Program-made: the position numbers and the translations under genes
Source of the DNA: Acidobacteriota bacterium
GTDB lineage: Bacteria > Acidobacteriota > Vicinamibacteria > Vicinamibacterales > UBA2999
Direction of reading: 5' to 3'
NCBI GenBank assembly: GCA_021730945.1
Contig: JAKFYH010000013.1
Location: forward strand, 1 to 64,000
DNA length: 64,000 bases
Notes under the pieces: model-generated
Database searches by the model: none
Seen by the model: the letters and a program-made list of their open reading frames with translations, nothing else
What the model was told of the DNA's origin: nothing
Part shown: in pieces, positions 30,926 through 39,191 of the stretch
How the letters are laid out: each line of letters opens with the position of its first letter
Position numbering within the stretch: position 1 is the first letter of the stretch

Positions 30926-32017
30926 ATGAAACGACTCATCGTTGCGGCCACTGCGGTCCTGGTGCTGGCACCGGCCGTCGCCCGGGCGCAGGCGCCCAAC
31001 ACAGAAGCCCTGATCGCCGACGCCGTTCACGTCTTGCCGCAGGACCTGCAGGCCGGCGCGACCGTGGTCACCTACGACCCGGCCACCGGGGCCCGCAGGG
31101 TCCTTCGGCAGGGCACCAACTTCATGGAGTGCCAGCCGACGATGGCCGACGGCTTTACGCGGTGCTATCACAAGTCGATCGGCCCGCGCCGCGACCTGGA
31201 AGCCAAGCTGCGCGCCGAGAAGAAGACCGACGAGCAGGTCTCGGCCGCCGTCGCGGCGGCGGTGAAGGCCGGCACGCTGCCCGCCAGCGCGCCGGCGATG
31301 ATGTCGTATCGCGGCTACGCCAAGCGCGATCGCATCCAGAACCTGTGGGTGATGTCCCTGCCGAACCGCACGCCGGAATCGGTCGGAGTGTCGATCGACA
31401 GCCAGCGTGACGAGGCGCTCGAAGGCTACGGACTGCCGTGGATGATGCTGCCGGGCTCGCCGGGGGCGCACGTGATGATTCCCATCAACCCCACCCCGAA
31501 GGTCTCGACCATCACCGACGTCGCCGCCACGGAAGTCGAACAGGCCGTGCTGCCCCTGCCCGATGATGCCAAGGCCGGGGCGACGGTCTACAAGTACGAC
31601 CCGAAGACCGGCGAGCGGATCACGCTGAAGAAGGGCACCAACGCATTCGAATGCACGCCGCGCGGCGCCGACGGCTTCACGTGGTGTTACAACGCCGTCA
31701 CCGGACCCCGCCGCGACTTCTCCGCGAAGCTGCGGGCGCAGGGCAAGACCGACGCTGAGGTCACCGCCGCGGTGGCCGCCGCCACCAAGGCCGGCACGCT
31801 GCAGCCGACGCCGTTCGGCACGATGTCGTACCGGCTCTACGGCAAGAAGGACCGCATCCAGTTGCTGTGGGTGTTGTCGGTGCCGGGCGCGACGCCGGAG
31901 TCGATTGGCGTCTCGGAAGGCAGCCAGCGCGACGAAGCGCTCAAGGGCCAGGGCGTACCCTGGCTGATGCTCGGCGGAACCCCGGGGGCTCACATCATGA
32001 TCCCGATCAACAAGTAG
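30926..32017 (+). CDS. Secreted protein with two tandem copies of a ~150-aa domain
   Basis: Copy 1 LQAGATVVTYDPATGARRVLRQGTNFMECQPTMADGFTRCYHKSIGPRRDLEAKLRAEKKTDEQV...; copy 2 AKAGATVYKYDPKTGERITLKKGTNAFECTPRGADGFTWCYNAVTGPRRDFSAKLRAQGKTDAEV...; both end PGAH(V/I)MIPIN. Confidence 0.8.
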   Translation: MKRLIVAATAVLVLAPAVARAQAPNTEALIADAVHVLPQDLQAGATVVTYDPATGARRVLRQGTNFMECQPTMADGFTRCYHKSIGPRRDLEAKLRAEKKTDEQVSAAVAAAVKAGTLPASAPAMMSYRGYAKRDRIQNLWVMSLPNRTPESVGVSIDSQRDEALEGYGLPWMMLPGSPGAHVMIPINPTPKVSTITDVAATEVEQAVLPLPDDAKAGATVYKYDPKTGERITLKKGTNAFECTPRGADGFTWCYNAVTGPRRDFSAKLRAQGKTDAEVTAAVAAATKAGTLQPTPFGTMSYRLYGKKDRIQLLWVLSVPGATPESIGVSEGSQRDEALKGQGVPWLMLGGTPGAHIMIPINK

Positions 32018-32018
32018 C

Positions 32019-33458
32019 GTGGTCGAGACCGCCGAAACCCGTGCGGTGCCCAGGGTCGATACCGCCCTGGTACACGCGCACGGCATCGCCGCGCTGGTGA
32101 CCCTGCTGCTCTCGGTCACCTTCGGCATCGTCGTCGCCTTTCAATTGATCTATCCGGACCTGGGCGCGGGCCGGCCCTGGCTGAGCTGGGGCCGCCTGCG
32201 CTATTCGCACACGCAGGGCATCATGCTCGGCTGGCTGGGCAATGCCTTCTTCGCCTTCCTCTACCATGCGGTGCCGATCCTGAGCGGCCGGGCCGTGACC
32301 AGCGCGCGGCTGGGTCACTGGCTGTTCGCGCTGTGGAACTTCGCGGTGATGCTGCCCGGCTGGGTGCTGGTGCTCTCCGGCGTGAGCCAGCCGCTCGAGT
32401 GGGCCGAATTCCCGCTGGCGGTCGATGCCGTGGTGGTGGTGGCCCTGCTGATGGCGGCGGTGCAGTTCCTGCCGCCGTTCTTCGCGCGCGGGCTCGAGTA
32501 TCTCTACGTGTCGAGCTGGTACATCATCGGCGGCCTGGTCTTCACGCTGCTGGCCTACCCCATGGGCAACGTCGTGCCCGAACTGGTGGCCGGCGCCAGC
32601 GGCGCAGCCTTCAGCGGCCTGTGGATTCACGATGCCGTCGGGCTGTTCGTCACGCCACTGGCGCTGGCGATCGCGTACTTCGTGATTCCCGCCGCCACCC
32701 GGCGGCCCATCTACAGCCACTTCCTGTCGATGCTCGGCTTCTGGCTGCTGTTCTTCCTGTATCCGTTGAACGGCACGCACCACTACGTGTTTTCGGTGAT
32801 CCCGATGTCGGCGCAGTTGACGGCGATCACCGCGTCGGCGGTCCTCGGTGTCGATGTGATCATCGTCGTCGCCAATCTGCTGCTGTCGACGCGAGGGGCC
32901 GGCATCATTCCGAAGGATGCCGGGCTGCGCTTCGTGGTGACCGGGATCTATTGCTACCTGATTGTCAGCATCCAGGGGTCGCTGCAGGCGCAGATGTCGA
33001 TCAACCAGGCGGTGCACTTCACCGACTGGGTGGTGGGGCACTCGCACCTGGCGATGCTCGGGTTTGCCTCCTTCGTCGCGGCCGGCGGCCTGGTGCACGC
33101 GTGGCAGCGCATTGCCTGGGCGCGCTACAACGCGCGCGCGATCAACTACGCCTACTGGCTGCTGGTGGCGGGATTGCTGCTGATGGTGGTGGACCTGACC
33201 ATCGCCGGCCTCGTGCAGGGGCGCCTATGGGCCGGCGGCGCGCCATGGATCGAGTCGGTTGAGGCATCGCGCCTGTACTGGGTGATTCGCGCGCACGGCG
33301 CGTCGTGGCTGCTGGCCGGCGGATTTGTCGCGTTGTTGATCGGCCTCACCACCGGCCCCAGGGGCGGCGGTTGGCAAGCAGTGGACGAGGGCGTCGGGGC
33401 GGCGCCGGTCGACGAGATCGCGCCGGCGTTACAACCACTGGAAGGAGCCGCGTCGTGA
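32019..33458 (+). CDS. ccoN: cbb3-type cytochrome c oxidase subunit I
   Basis: LSWGRLRYSHTQGIMLGWLGNAFFAFLYHAVPILSG; YNARAINYAYWLLVAGLLLMVVDLTIAGLVQGRLW; multi-TM. GTG start. Confidence 0.88.
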   Translation: MVETAETRAVPRVDTALVHAHGIAALVTLLLSVTFGIVVAFQLIYPDLGAGRPWLSWGRLRYSHTQGIMLGWLGNAFFAFLYHAVPILSGRAVTSARLGHWLFALWNFAVMLPGWVLVLSGVSQPLEWAEFPLAVDAVVVVALLMAAVQFLPPFFARGLEYLYVSSWYIIGGLVFTLLAYPMGNVVPELVAGASGAAFSGLWIHDAVGLFVTPLALAIAYFVIPAATRRPIYSHFLSMLGFWLLFFLYPLNGTHHYVFSVIPMSAQLTAITASAVLGVDVIIVVANLLLSTRGAGIIPKDAGLRFVVTGIYCYLIVSIQGSLQAQMSINQAVHFTDWVVGHSHLAMLGFASFVAAGGLVHAWQRIAWARYNARAINYAYWLLVAGLLLMVVDLTIAGLVQGRLWAGGAPWIESVEASRLYWVIRAHGASWLLAGGFVALLIGLTTGPRGGGWQAVDEGVGAAPVDEIAPALQPLEGAAS

Positions 33459-34681
33459 GCCGCCCGATGGGTCGCGCGGTTCGCAAGGCCTACTTCGTGG
33501 CCAGTGTCGCCGGCGTGCTGTTCTTCGTGATGTCGGTGGCCCTGCTCGGCGTCTGGCCGCGGCGGGTGATCGAGGCCGAAACCGCGGCGATGTCACCCGA
33601 GCACACGGTAGCCATGAGCGCGAGCGCGCTGCGCGGCCGCGCCATCTACGCGCGCGAGGGCTGCGGCTACTGCCACACGCAACAGATTCGCTACCTGCAC
33701 ACCGACATGGCCCGCTTCGGCCTGCCGACGCTCTCCTGGGAAACGCGGTTCGACTACCCGCACCTGTGGGGCACGCGCCGCATCGGCCCCGACCTGTCGC
33801 GAGCCACCGGGACGCGATCGGCCGATTGGCAGTTCGCGCACCTGTTCGCGCCGCGATCGATCGTGGCGGGTTCGGTCATGCCGCAGTACCCCGCGCTGTT
33901 CGACGGCGCGCCCGATCGCCCGCGCCAGGACGCCCGCGACCTGGTGACGTATCTCGATTCCCTGGGGCGCGCTCGTGAACTGGCCGGTCCCGAAGGCGAG
34001 GCGCGGGCGCGGGAGGCGTGTAACTGCCCGGACGACGAGATGAAGCAGATGGCATTTGGCGACCAGGTCAACGCGCACCCTGCCCGGTCGCGCCGTGGCG
34101 GCGCCGTGCCGCCCCTGCCGGCGGCGGGTGACCTGGCCCGAGGCCAGGCGCTCTACGGTGAACGCTGCGCGACCTGCCACGGCGTGGCCGGCGCCGGCGA
34201 TGGTCCGGGTGCGGCGGCGCTCAAACCGCGGCCGGGGAACCTGGCCGCGCACGAGTACACCGATGCGCGAATCGCCGAGGCGCTGTGGAACGGCGTCGCC
34301 GGCAGCGCCATGCCGGCGTGGCGCGACTACCCACCCGATGACCTGGCGGCGCTCGTCGCGGCGGTCAGGTCCCTCGACGCCACGCGGACGGAGCCGGCGC
34401 TCCCCGCGCACATGGCCGAGATCGGCGCGCGCGTGTACGCCGCCAACTGCCAGCAGTGCCATGGCGCCGAGGGCGATGGCCGCGGCACGGCCGCAGCCGA
34501 GCTGACGATGGCGCCGACCAATTTCCGGCAGCAGCGGCCGACGCTCGATCTGAGCCTGCGCGCCTTGCGCAACGGCATCGACGGCACGCCGATGGCGCCG
34601 TGGGGTTCGCGGCTGGGCGCCGACGAGATGCTGGCGGTCGCGCACCACGTGCGGGGTTTCTTCGCCGGAGGCGGGCGATGA
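33455..34681 (+). CDS. CcoO-like cytochrome c fused to a C-terminal tandem cytochrome c region (CcoO-CcoP-like fusion)
   Basis: CcoO signature EGCGYCHTQQIRYLHTDMARFGLPT...FDYPHLWGTRRIGPDLSR; then CATCHGVAGAGDGPGAAAL and CQQCHGAEGDGRGTAAAEL. GTG start 33455. Confidence 0.87.
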   Translation: MSRPMGRAVRKAYFVASVAGVLFFVMSVALLGVWPRRVIEAETAAMSPEHTVAMSASALRGRAIYAREGCGYCHTQQIRYLHTDMARFGLPTLSWETRFDYPHLWGTRRIGPDLSRATGTRSADWQFAHLFAPRSIVAGSVMPQYPALFDGAPDRPRQDARDLVTYLDSLGRARELAGPEGEARAREACNCPDDEMKQMAFGDQVNAHPARSRRGGAVPPLPAAGDLARGQALYGERCATCHGVAGAGDGPGAAALKPRPGNLAAHEYTDARIAEALWNGVAGSAMPAWRDYPPDDLAALVAAVRSLDATRTEPALPAHMAEIGARVYAANCQQCHGAEGDGRGTAAAELTMAPTNFRQQRPTLDLSLRALRNGIDGTPMAPWGSRLGADEMLAVAHHVRGFFAGGGR

Positions 34682-34863
34682 TGGCGGACCTCATTGTCGG
34701 CGGGTCGATTGGCCTGGCCGTGACCTTTGCCGCGGCGTGGTGGTGGCGGCCCGAGTGGCGCACACTCATCGAGCGGCCCAAGCTTGATTTCGAGCGGGCG
34801 CTGCAGGGGTATGATCGCGCCAGGCGCCCGGACAGCTCGCGCGAAGGGCGCCACCCGGCATGA
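34678..34863 (+). CDS. Small single-TM protein in cbb3 operon (position suggests a CcoQ-like role)
   Basis: MMADLIVGGSIGLAVTFAAAWWWRPEWRTLIERPKLDFERALQGYDRARRPDSSREGRHPA; ATGA overlap with upstream gene and 4-bp overlap with downstream gene. Confidence 0.55.
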   Translation: MMADLIVGGSIGLAVTFAAAWWWRPEWRTLIERPKLDFERALQGYDRARRPDSSREGRHPA

Positions 34864-35834
34864 ACACCGATACGCCCCGCCCCGATCGCCGTGGATTTGC
34901 CCTTGCGCTGGCAGTGTCGGCCGGCCTCGGCGCCGTAGTGATCGCCGCCACGCTGACCCTGGGTGAACGGCAGCCGGAAGGCGCGGCCGCGGCGCCACCG
35001 GCGATCGCGACCGAAGAGTACGGGCGCCGCCTGCTGCGGGAAACGCCGGAGTGGCTGGGCCAGGACCATCCCGATCCCGCGCGGCGGATGATTGGCAACC
35101 GCCTCGCCTGCGCGTCGTGCCACATCGAGATCGGCACCAAGCCGGGCACCCTGACGCTGCTGCAGACCACCGAGCACTACCCGCGCTTTTCGGGACGCCA
35201 GGGCGCGCTGACCGACATCGAAGATCGCATCAACGAATGCATGCAGCGCAGCATGAACGGCAAGCCGCTGCCGATGGACAGCCCTGAGATGATGGCGATG
35301 GCGTCGTACCTGCGGTCGCTCGGCGCGCAATACGCCGCGATGGGGGCCGGCTCGAAGAAGACCGTTGAACCGGCCACGTTCAAGACACCCAACCGCCGGG
35401 CCGATGTGGCCATGGGGCAGGTGGTCTACAGCACGAAGTGCGTGGCCTGCCATGGCACCGATGGAGCCGGGCTGCTGGCCACGAGCGACTTGCGCAAGGG
35501 CTACCTGTTCCCGCCGCTCTGGGGCCCCGACAGCTATAACGACGGCGCCGGCATGGGGCGGGTGCTCACCGCCGCCCGCTTTATCAAGGCGCGCATGCCG
35601 CTCGGCCAGGCCGACTTGAGCGATGACGAAGCCTTTGACGTGTCGGCATTCATCAACAGCAAGCCACGGCCGGCCATGCCCAATCTGGACAAGGACTATC
35701 CCGATCGCGCGGCCAAACCGATCGACAACCCGTATGGGCCCTACGCCGATCCGTTCTCGGAAGACCAGCACAAGTACGGACCGTTCGAACCCATCGACGC
35801 GTACTACAAGGCGCTCAAGAAACCCGCGAAGTAG
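34860..35834 (+). CDS. Di-haem c-type cytochrome, thiosulfate dehydrogenase (TsdA)-like
   Basis: LACASCHIEIGTKPGTLTLLQTTEHYPRFSGRQGALTDIEDRINECMQRSMNGKPLPMDSPEMMAMASYL; second haem CVACHGTDGAG; FPPLWGPDSYNDGAGM. Confidence 0.82.
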   Translation: MNTDTPRPDRRGFALALAVSAGLGAVVIAATLTLGERQPEGAAAAPPAIATEEYGRRLLRETPEWLGQDHPDPARRMIGNRLACASCHIEIGTKPGTLTLLQTTEHYPRFSGRQGALTDIEDRINECMQRSMNGKPLPMDSPEMMAMASYLRSLGAQYAAMGAGSKKTVEPATFKTPNRRADVAMGQVVYSTKCVACHGTDGAGLLATSDLRKGYLFPPLWGPDSYNDGAGMGRVLTAARFIKARMPLGQADLSDDEAFDVSAFINSKPRPAMPNLDKDYPDRAAKPIDNPYGPYADPFSEDQHKYGPFEPIDAYYKALKKPAK

Positions 35835-35843
35835 GATTCTTGC

Positions 35844-36050
35844 CGGGAGGGCACTTCTGGTCGGGAGGGAACTGCGGGTCGGGAGGGAACTGCGGGTCGG
35901 GAGACCGCTGGCCCTTCAACTGCGCAGCCCGGTCAGGGGCGTCGCCTCGGCCCCCCGACAAGAAGTGCCCTCCCGACCAGAAGTGCCCTCCCGACCAGAA
36001 GTCCCCTCCCGACAAGAAGTGGCCCCCCGACCAGAAATCCCTCCCGGCAA
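35844..36050. repeat. 18-bp phased CGGGAGGG/CCCTCCCGACCAGAAGTG inverted array
   Basis: CGGGA at 35844, 35862, 35880, 35898 (exact 18 bp) then the inverse word CCCGAC with its G at 35957(+), 35975, 35993, 36011, 36029 (exact 18 bp); arms face each other around ~50 bp. Confidence 0.95.
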
Positions 36051-36053
36051 GCA

Positions 36054-36473
36054 TCACCCCGGAGTGGACCAGTCTTCCCACATCAACCCGTCTACCCGCT
36101 CGAACTCGCGGATGTTGGCGGTCACCAGGGTGAAGCCGCGCCGCACCGCCTGTCCGGCCAGCAGCGAGTCGTAGGCGCCAATCGGGCGCCGCTCACGTTC
36201 GAGCAGCGCCCGCACCTCGCCCGCGGCCCTGGCGTCGGCATCGTCGAACGGCACGACATGGATCGGCCCCGCCAGGAATGCCTGCACGCGCTCGGTGTTG
36301 TAATCGCGGCGTTCACTCTTGGCCACGCCGTACCACAACTCGTGCAGCGCCACGCTCGAGACGCACACCACCGATCGATCGGCCAGGGCTTGCTTGAAGC
36401 GGCGGCGCACCGGCACCGACGAGCCGTTGATCAACGCGATGCACGCATCGGTGTCGAGCGCGTATTCGATCAC
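36054..36473 (-). CDS. vapC: VapC-type PIN-domain toxin
   Basis: MIEYALDTDACIALING...SSVALHELWYGV...RRPIGAYDSLLAGQAVRRGFTLVTANIREFERVDGL. Confidence 0.93.
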   Translation of the reverse strand: MIEYALDTDACIALINGSSVPVRRRFKQALADRSVVCVSSVALHELWYGVAKSERRDYNTERVQAFLAGPIHVVPFDDADARAAGEVRALLERERRPIGAYDSLLAGQAVRRGFTLVTANIREFERVDGLMWEDWSTPG

Positions 36474-36709
36474 GAGAAGTCCGGGCGCGTGTCGGCGGCC
36501 GGCTGGCAGCGGCCATCGGGCATGAACGGCTCACCGGCATAGCGATCGAGCTCGGCAAACCAGTCGTCGGCGTTGGCGACCACGGGCTCGAGCAGGACGC
36601 CGCGGCCATGGCGCGAAATCCGCACCTCGGTGCCGGGAAAGCGGAATTCAAGTGGCAGGCGAACGGCTTGGCTGCGGCCGTTCAGAAAGAGCTTGGCAAG
36701 GTTGTTCAC
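36470..36709 (-). CDS. vapB: VapB/AbrB-type antitoxin
   Basis: MNNLAKLFLNGRSQAVRLPLEFRFPGTEVRISRHGRGVLLEPV; 4-bp overlap with vapC. Confidence 0.92.
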   Translation of the reverse strand: MNNLAKLFLNGRSQAVRLPLEFRFPGTEVRISRHGRGVLLEPVVANADDWFAELDRYAGEPFMPDGRCQPAADTRPDFS

Positions 36710-36725
36710 AGCGTCACCTCTGGGT

Positions 36726-36748
36726 CAGTATATACCAATGATATATAC
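36726..36748 (-). promoter_or_regulatory. Candidate operator of vapBC (A/T-rich imperfect palindrome)
   Basis: gtatataccaatgatatatac immediately upstream of the antitoxin start. Confidence 0.55.
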
Positions 36749-36795
36749 CTGGCAACTGTACGGATAACGCCTTGTTTGTCAGTTACTTAGTGAGC

Positions 36796-37779
36796 CTACG
36801 TGGCGGTTAGCTCGGCCGGCAGGAGCGCCATCGGCCGATCGTGGTCGAGGAACTCACGGCAGATGCCATGAAACTCGGCCGCGGTCTGCGAGCGGCGGAT
36901 CTGGTGCAGGAACATCCCCGGCACACCCTCGCCAAGGTAGTTGAGGAACTTCTTCATGCGCTCGCACTGCTTGTGCTCGGGCCGGTCGGCACCAGCCTGC
37001 GACTCCCATAGCGCGCGGATGTAGGCGGCGACCTCGCGGCCAGTTGGCAGCGTCACCGCTTCGCCGCGCAGTTGCTGGCGAATCTGGTTGAAGAGCCACG
37101 GACTGCGAATCACGCCACGCCCGATCATCAAGCCGCGCGCGCCGGTCAGCGTGAGCAACTCCTGCGCCTGCTCGGCTGAATAGACATGGCCATTCGCAAT
37201 CACCGGGCAGGGCATTCGCTCCACCGCCTGCCGGATGCGGTCGTAGTGCACGGGCAGCCGGTACATCTGGGCCACGGTTCGCGCGTGGACCGTCAGTGCA
37301 TCGAGCGAATGCTTTCCGAAGATCGACAGCAATTGATCGAACTCGTCGACGGCGGCGAAGCCCAGCCGGGTCTTGACCGTGAACTTGATCTGCACGGCGT
37401 CGCGCAAGGCACCGAGGATTGCGTCAATCCGCTGCGGTTCCCGCAACAACCCGCCACCGGCGCACTTGCGGTACACGATCGGCGCCGGGCAACCCAGGTT
37501 GAGGTCGATCGCCGCCACCGGCAGTTGCTGGAGAAACCGGGCCGTGCGGACCAGCTCGGGGATGTCGTTGCCGATCATCTGCGCCACCACCGGCCGGCCG
37601 GTGGTGTTGCGGGTTATCGCCTCGACGATCTTCTTCTCCGGCGTCGAGGTGGAATGGACCCGGAAGTACTCGGTCCAATAAACGTCGGCGCCGCCGTACT
37701 GATGCACCAGTGTCCAGAAGGCGCCGTCGGTGACTTCCTGCATCGGGGCTAACGCGAGCAGGGGGGCAGAATCGAACAT
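36796..37779 (-). CDS. tRNA-dihydrouridine synthase family protein
   Basis: MFDSAPLLALAPMQEVTDGAFWTLVHQYGGADVYWTEYFRVH...AIDLNLGCPAPIVYRKCAGGGLL...ARTVAQMY...PVIANGHVYSAEQAQELL. Confidence 0.92.
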   Translation of the reverse strand: MFDSAPLLALAPMQEVTDGAFWTLVHQYGGADVYWTEYFRVHSTSTPEKKIVEAITRNTTGRPVVAQMIGNDIPELVRTARFLQQLPVAAIDLNLGCPAPIVYRKCAGGGLLREPQRIDAILGALRDAVQIKFTVKTRLGFAAVDEFDQLLSIFGKHSLDALTVHARTVAQMYRLPVHYDRIRQAVERMPCPVIANGHVYSAEQAQELLTLTGARGLMIGRGVIRSPWLFNQIRQQLRGEAVTLPTGREVAAYIRALWESQAGADRPEHKQCERMKKFLNYLGEGVPGMFLHQIRRSQTAAEFHGICREFLDHDRPMALLPAELTAT

Positions 37780-37892
37780 TGACGATTGACGACCGACCGA
37801 TTGCCAATTGTTGGGCGATTGGGTGATTGGGAGATTGCGTGAATCCATCGGGCAACTTGGCGATTGGGGGATTGGTGGATTTGACAATCGTC
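37778..37892. repeat. GATTGGG/CCCAATC word array
   Basis: gacgattgacgaccgaccgattgccaattgttgggcgattgggtgattgggagattgcg...ggcgattgggggattggtggatttgacaatcgtc. Confidence 0.75.
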
Positions 37893-39129
37893 ATTGCGAA
37901 GCGCTCTTCATCACCAACACCTTGTCGATGCGCCGCCCGTCCATGTCCATCACTTCGAACCGCATGCCGCCCCACTCGAAATGATCGGCAGCCTTGGGCA
38001 CCCGGCCCAGGCGCGCCATGACGAAGCCGCCGATGGTGTGATACGCCCCGGCTTCTTCCTCCGGCAGCGGCACGAGCGCGAAGTGGGTCGACACCGTTTC
38101 CATCGACGCCGACCCGTCGACCAGCCATGACCCGTCGGCGCGCGCCACGAACTCGCCCACCGCCTCGGCGGCATCGCCCGGCAGTTCGCCGACAATGGCG
38201 GTGAGCAGGTCGGTGACGGTCACCAGTCCCTCGACCGCTCCGTACTCGTCCATGACCAGCGCCACGTGCTTGTGCGAACCGCGGAACGAGTCGAGCAGTT
38301 GCACCGCCGGCATCGAGTCGGGCACGAACAGCGCCTCGCGGGTCAGCGCCCGCAGGTCGATGTTCACCCCGCGAAACGCCGTCGGCAGCAGGTCGGCTGA
38401 ACGCACAATCCCGAGCACATCGTCGAGGCCGCCGTGGCAGACGACAAACTGGGTGTGCGAGTGCGAGGCCAGGAACTCGCGCAGCTCTTCCTCGGACGCA
38501 TCGACGTCAATCCATTCGATGTCGGGCCGCGGGGTCATGATCGCGGCCACCCGCTGGTCGCCCAACTGGAACACCCGCTGCACGATGTTCTCTTCGGTGG
38601 CCCCGACGGCGCCGGACTCCGCGCCCTGGCTGATGAGCGCCTTGATCTCGTCTTCGGTCAGGTTCGGTTCGGCCTCGCCGCGAATGCCGAGGACCCGCAA
38701 CACCAGGTTGGTGGACGCGGTCAGCAGCGTCACGAACGGCGCGCCCATACGGGCCAGCGCCATCATCGGCCGCGCCACCCACGAGGCAATCGCCTCCGGA
38801 TTGTTCAAGCCAATCCGCTTCGGCACCAGCTCACCAATGATCAACGACAGGTAGGTGATGCCAGCCACGACGATGCCGAGGGCAATCAGCTCGGCGTAGG
38901 GCGCCAGCACGCTGATGGTGGCAATCGGCACGGCGAGCTTCTCGGAGAGGGTGGCACCGCCGTAGGCGCCGGCCAGCACCCCCACCATGGTGATGCCGAC
39001 CTGCACGGTCGCGAGGAACTGGCTCGGATCGCGGGCCAGCGCCAGCGCGGTCTTGGCGCGCTCATCGCCATCCTCGGCGCGTTGCTGCAGCCTGACTCTC
39101 TTGGCGGCGACCACGGCGATCTCCGACAT
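37891..39129 (-). CDS. CNNM/CorC-type (hemolysin C-like) CBS-domain membrane protein; true start probably slightly upstream
   Basis: MSEIAVVAAKRVRLQQRAEDGDERAKTALAL...VGITMVGVLAGAYGGATLSE; CBS region with VMDEYGAVEGLVTVTDLLTAIVGEL. An upstream TM segment (ELLVIFFLILANGIFA) reads in frame before the annotated ATG. Confidence 0.9.
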   Translation of the reverse strand: MSEIAVVAAKRVRLQQRAEDGDERAKTALALARDPSQFLATVQVGITMVGVLAGAYGGATLSEKLAVPIATISVLAPYAELIALGIVVAGITYLSLIIGELVPKRIGLNNPEAIASWVARPMMALARMGAPFVTLLTASTNLVLRVLGIRGEAEPNLTEDEIKALISQGAESGAVGATEENIVQRVFQLGDQRVAAIMTPRPDIEWIDVDASEEELREFLASHSHTQFVVCHGGLDDVLGIVRSADLLPTAFRGVNIDLRALTREALFVPDSMPAVQLLDSFRGSHKHVALVMDEYGAVEGLVTVTDLLTAIVGELPGDAAEAVGEFVARADGSWLVDGSASMETVSTHFALVPLPEEEAGAYHTIGGFVMARLGRVPKAADHFEWGGMRFEVMDMDGRRIDKVLVMKSASQ

Positions 39130-39191
39130 GGCGAAGATCCCGTTGGCGAGGATGAGGAAGAAGATGACGAGCAGTTCGGTAGCGATGGTTA

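Noticed and set aside
30233-32128. 631-aa minus-strand ORF
   Set aside because: Antisense to the duplicated exported protein and TAT-like genes, no domain, repeated low-complexity residues.
35844-36050. CRISPR array
   Set aside because: 18-bp period with no ~30-bp unique spacers, inverted halves and no cas genes.
35840-36133. 97-aa ORF encoding PPDQKCP repeats as a real gene
   Set aside because: It lies within the non-coding palindromic array, starts inside the repeat and has no clear ribosome-binding site or domain; kept only as a comparison with glgB.
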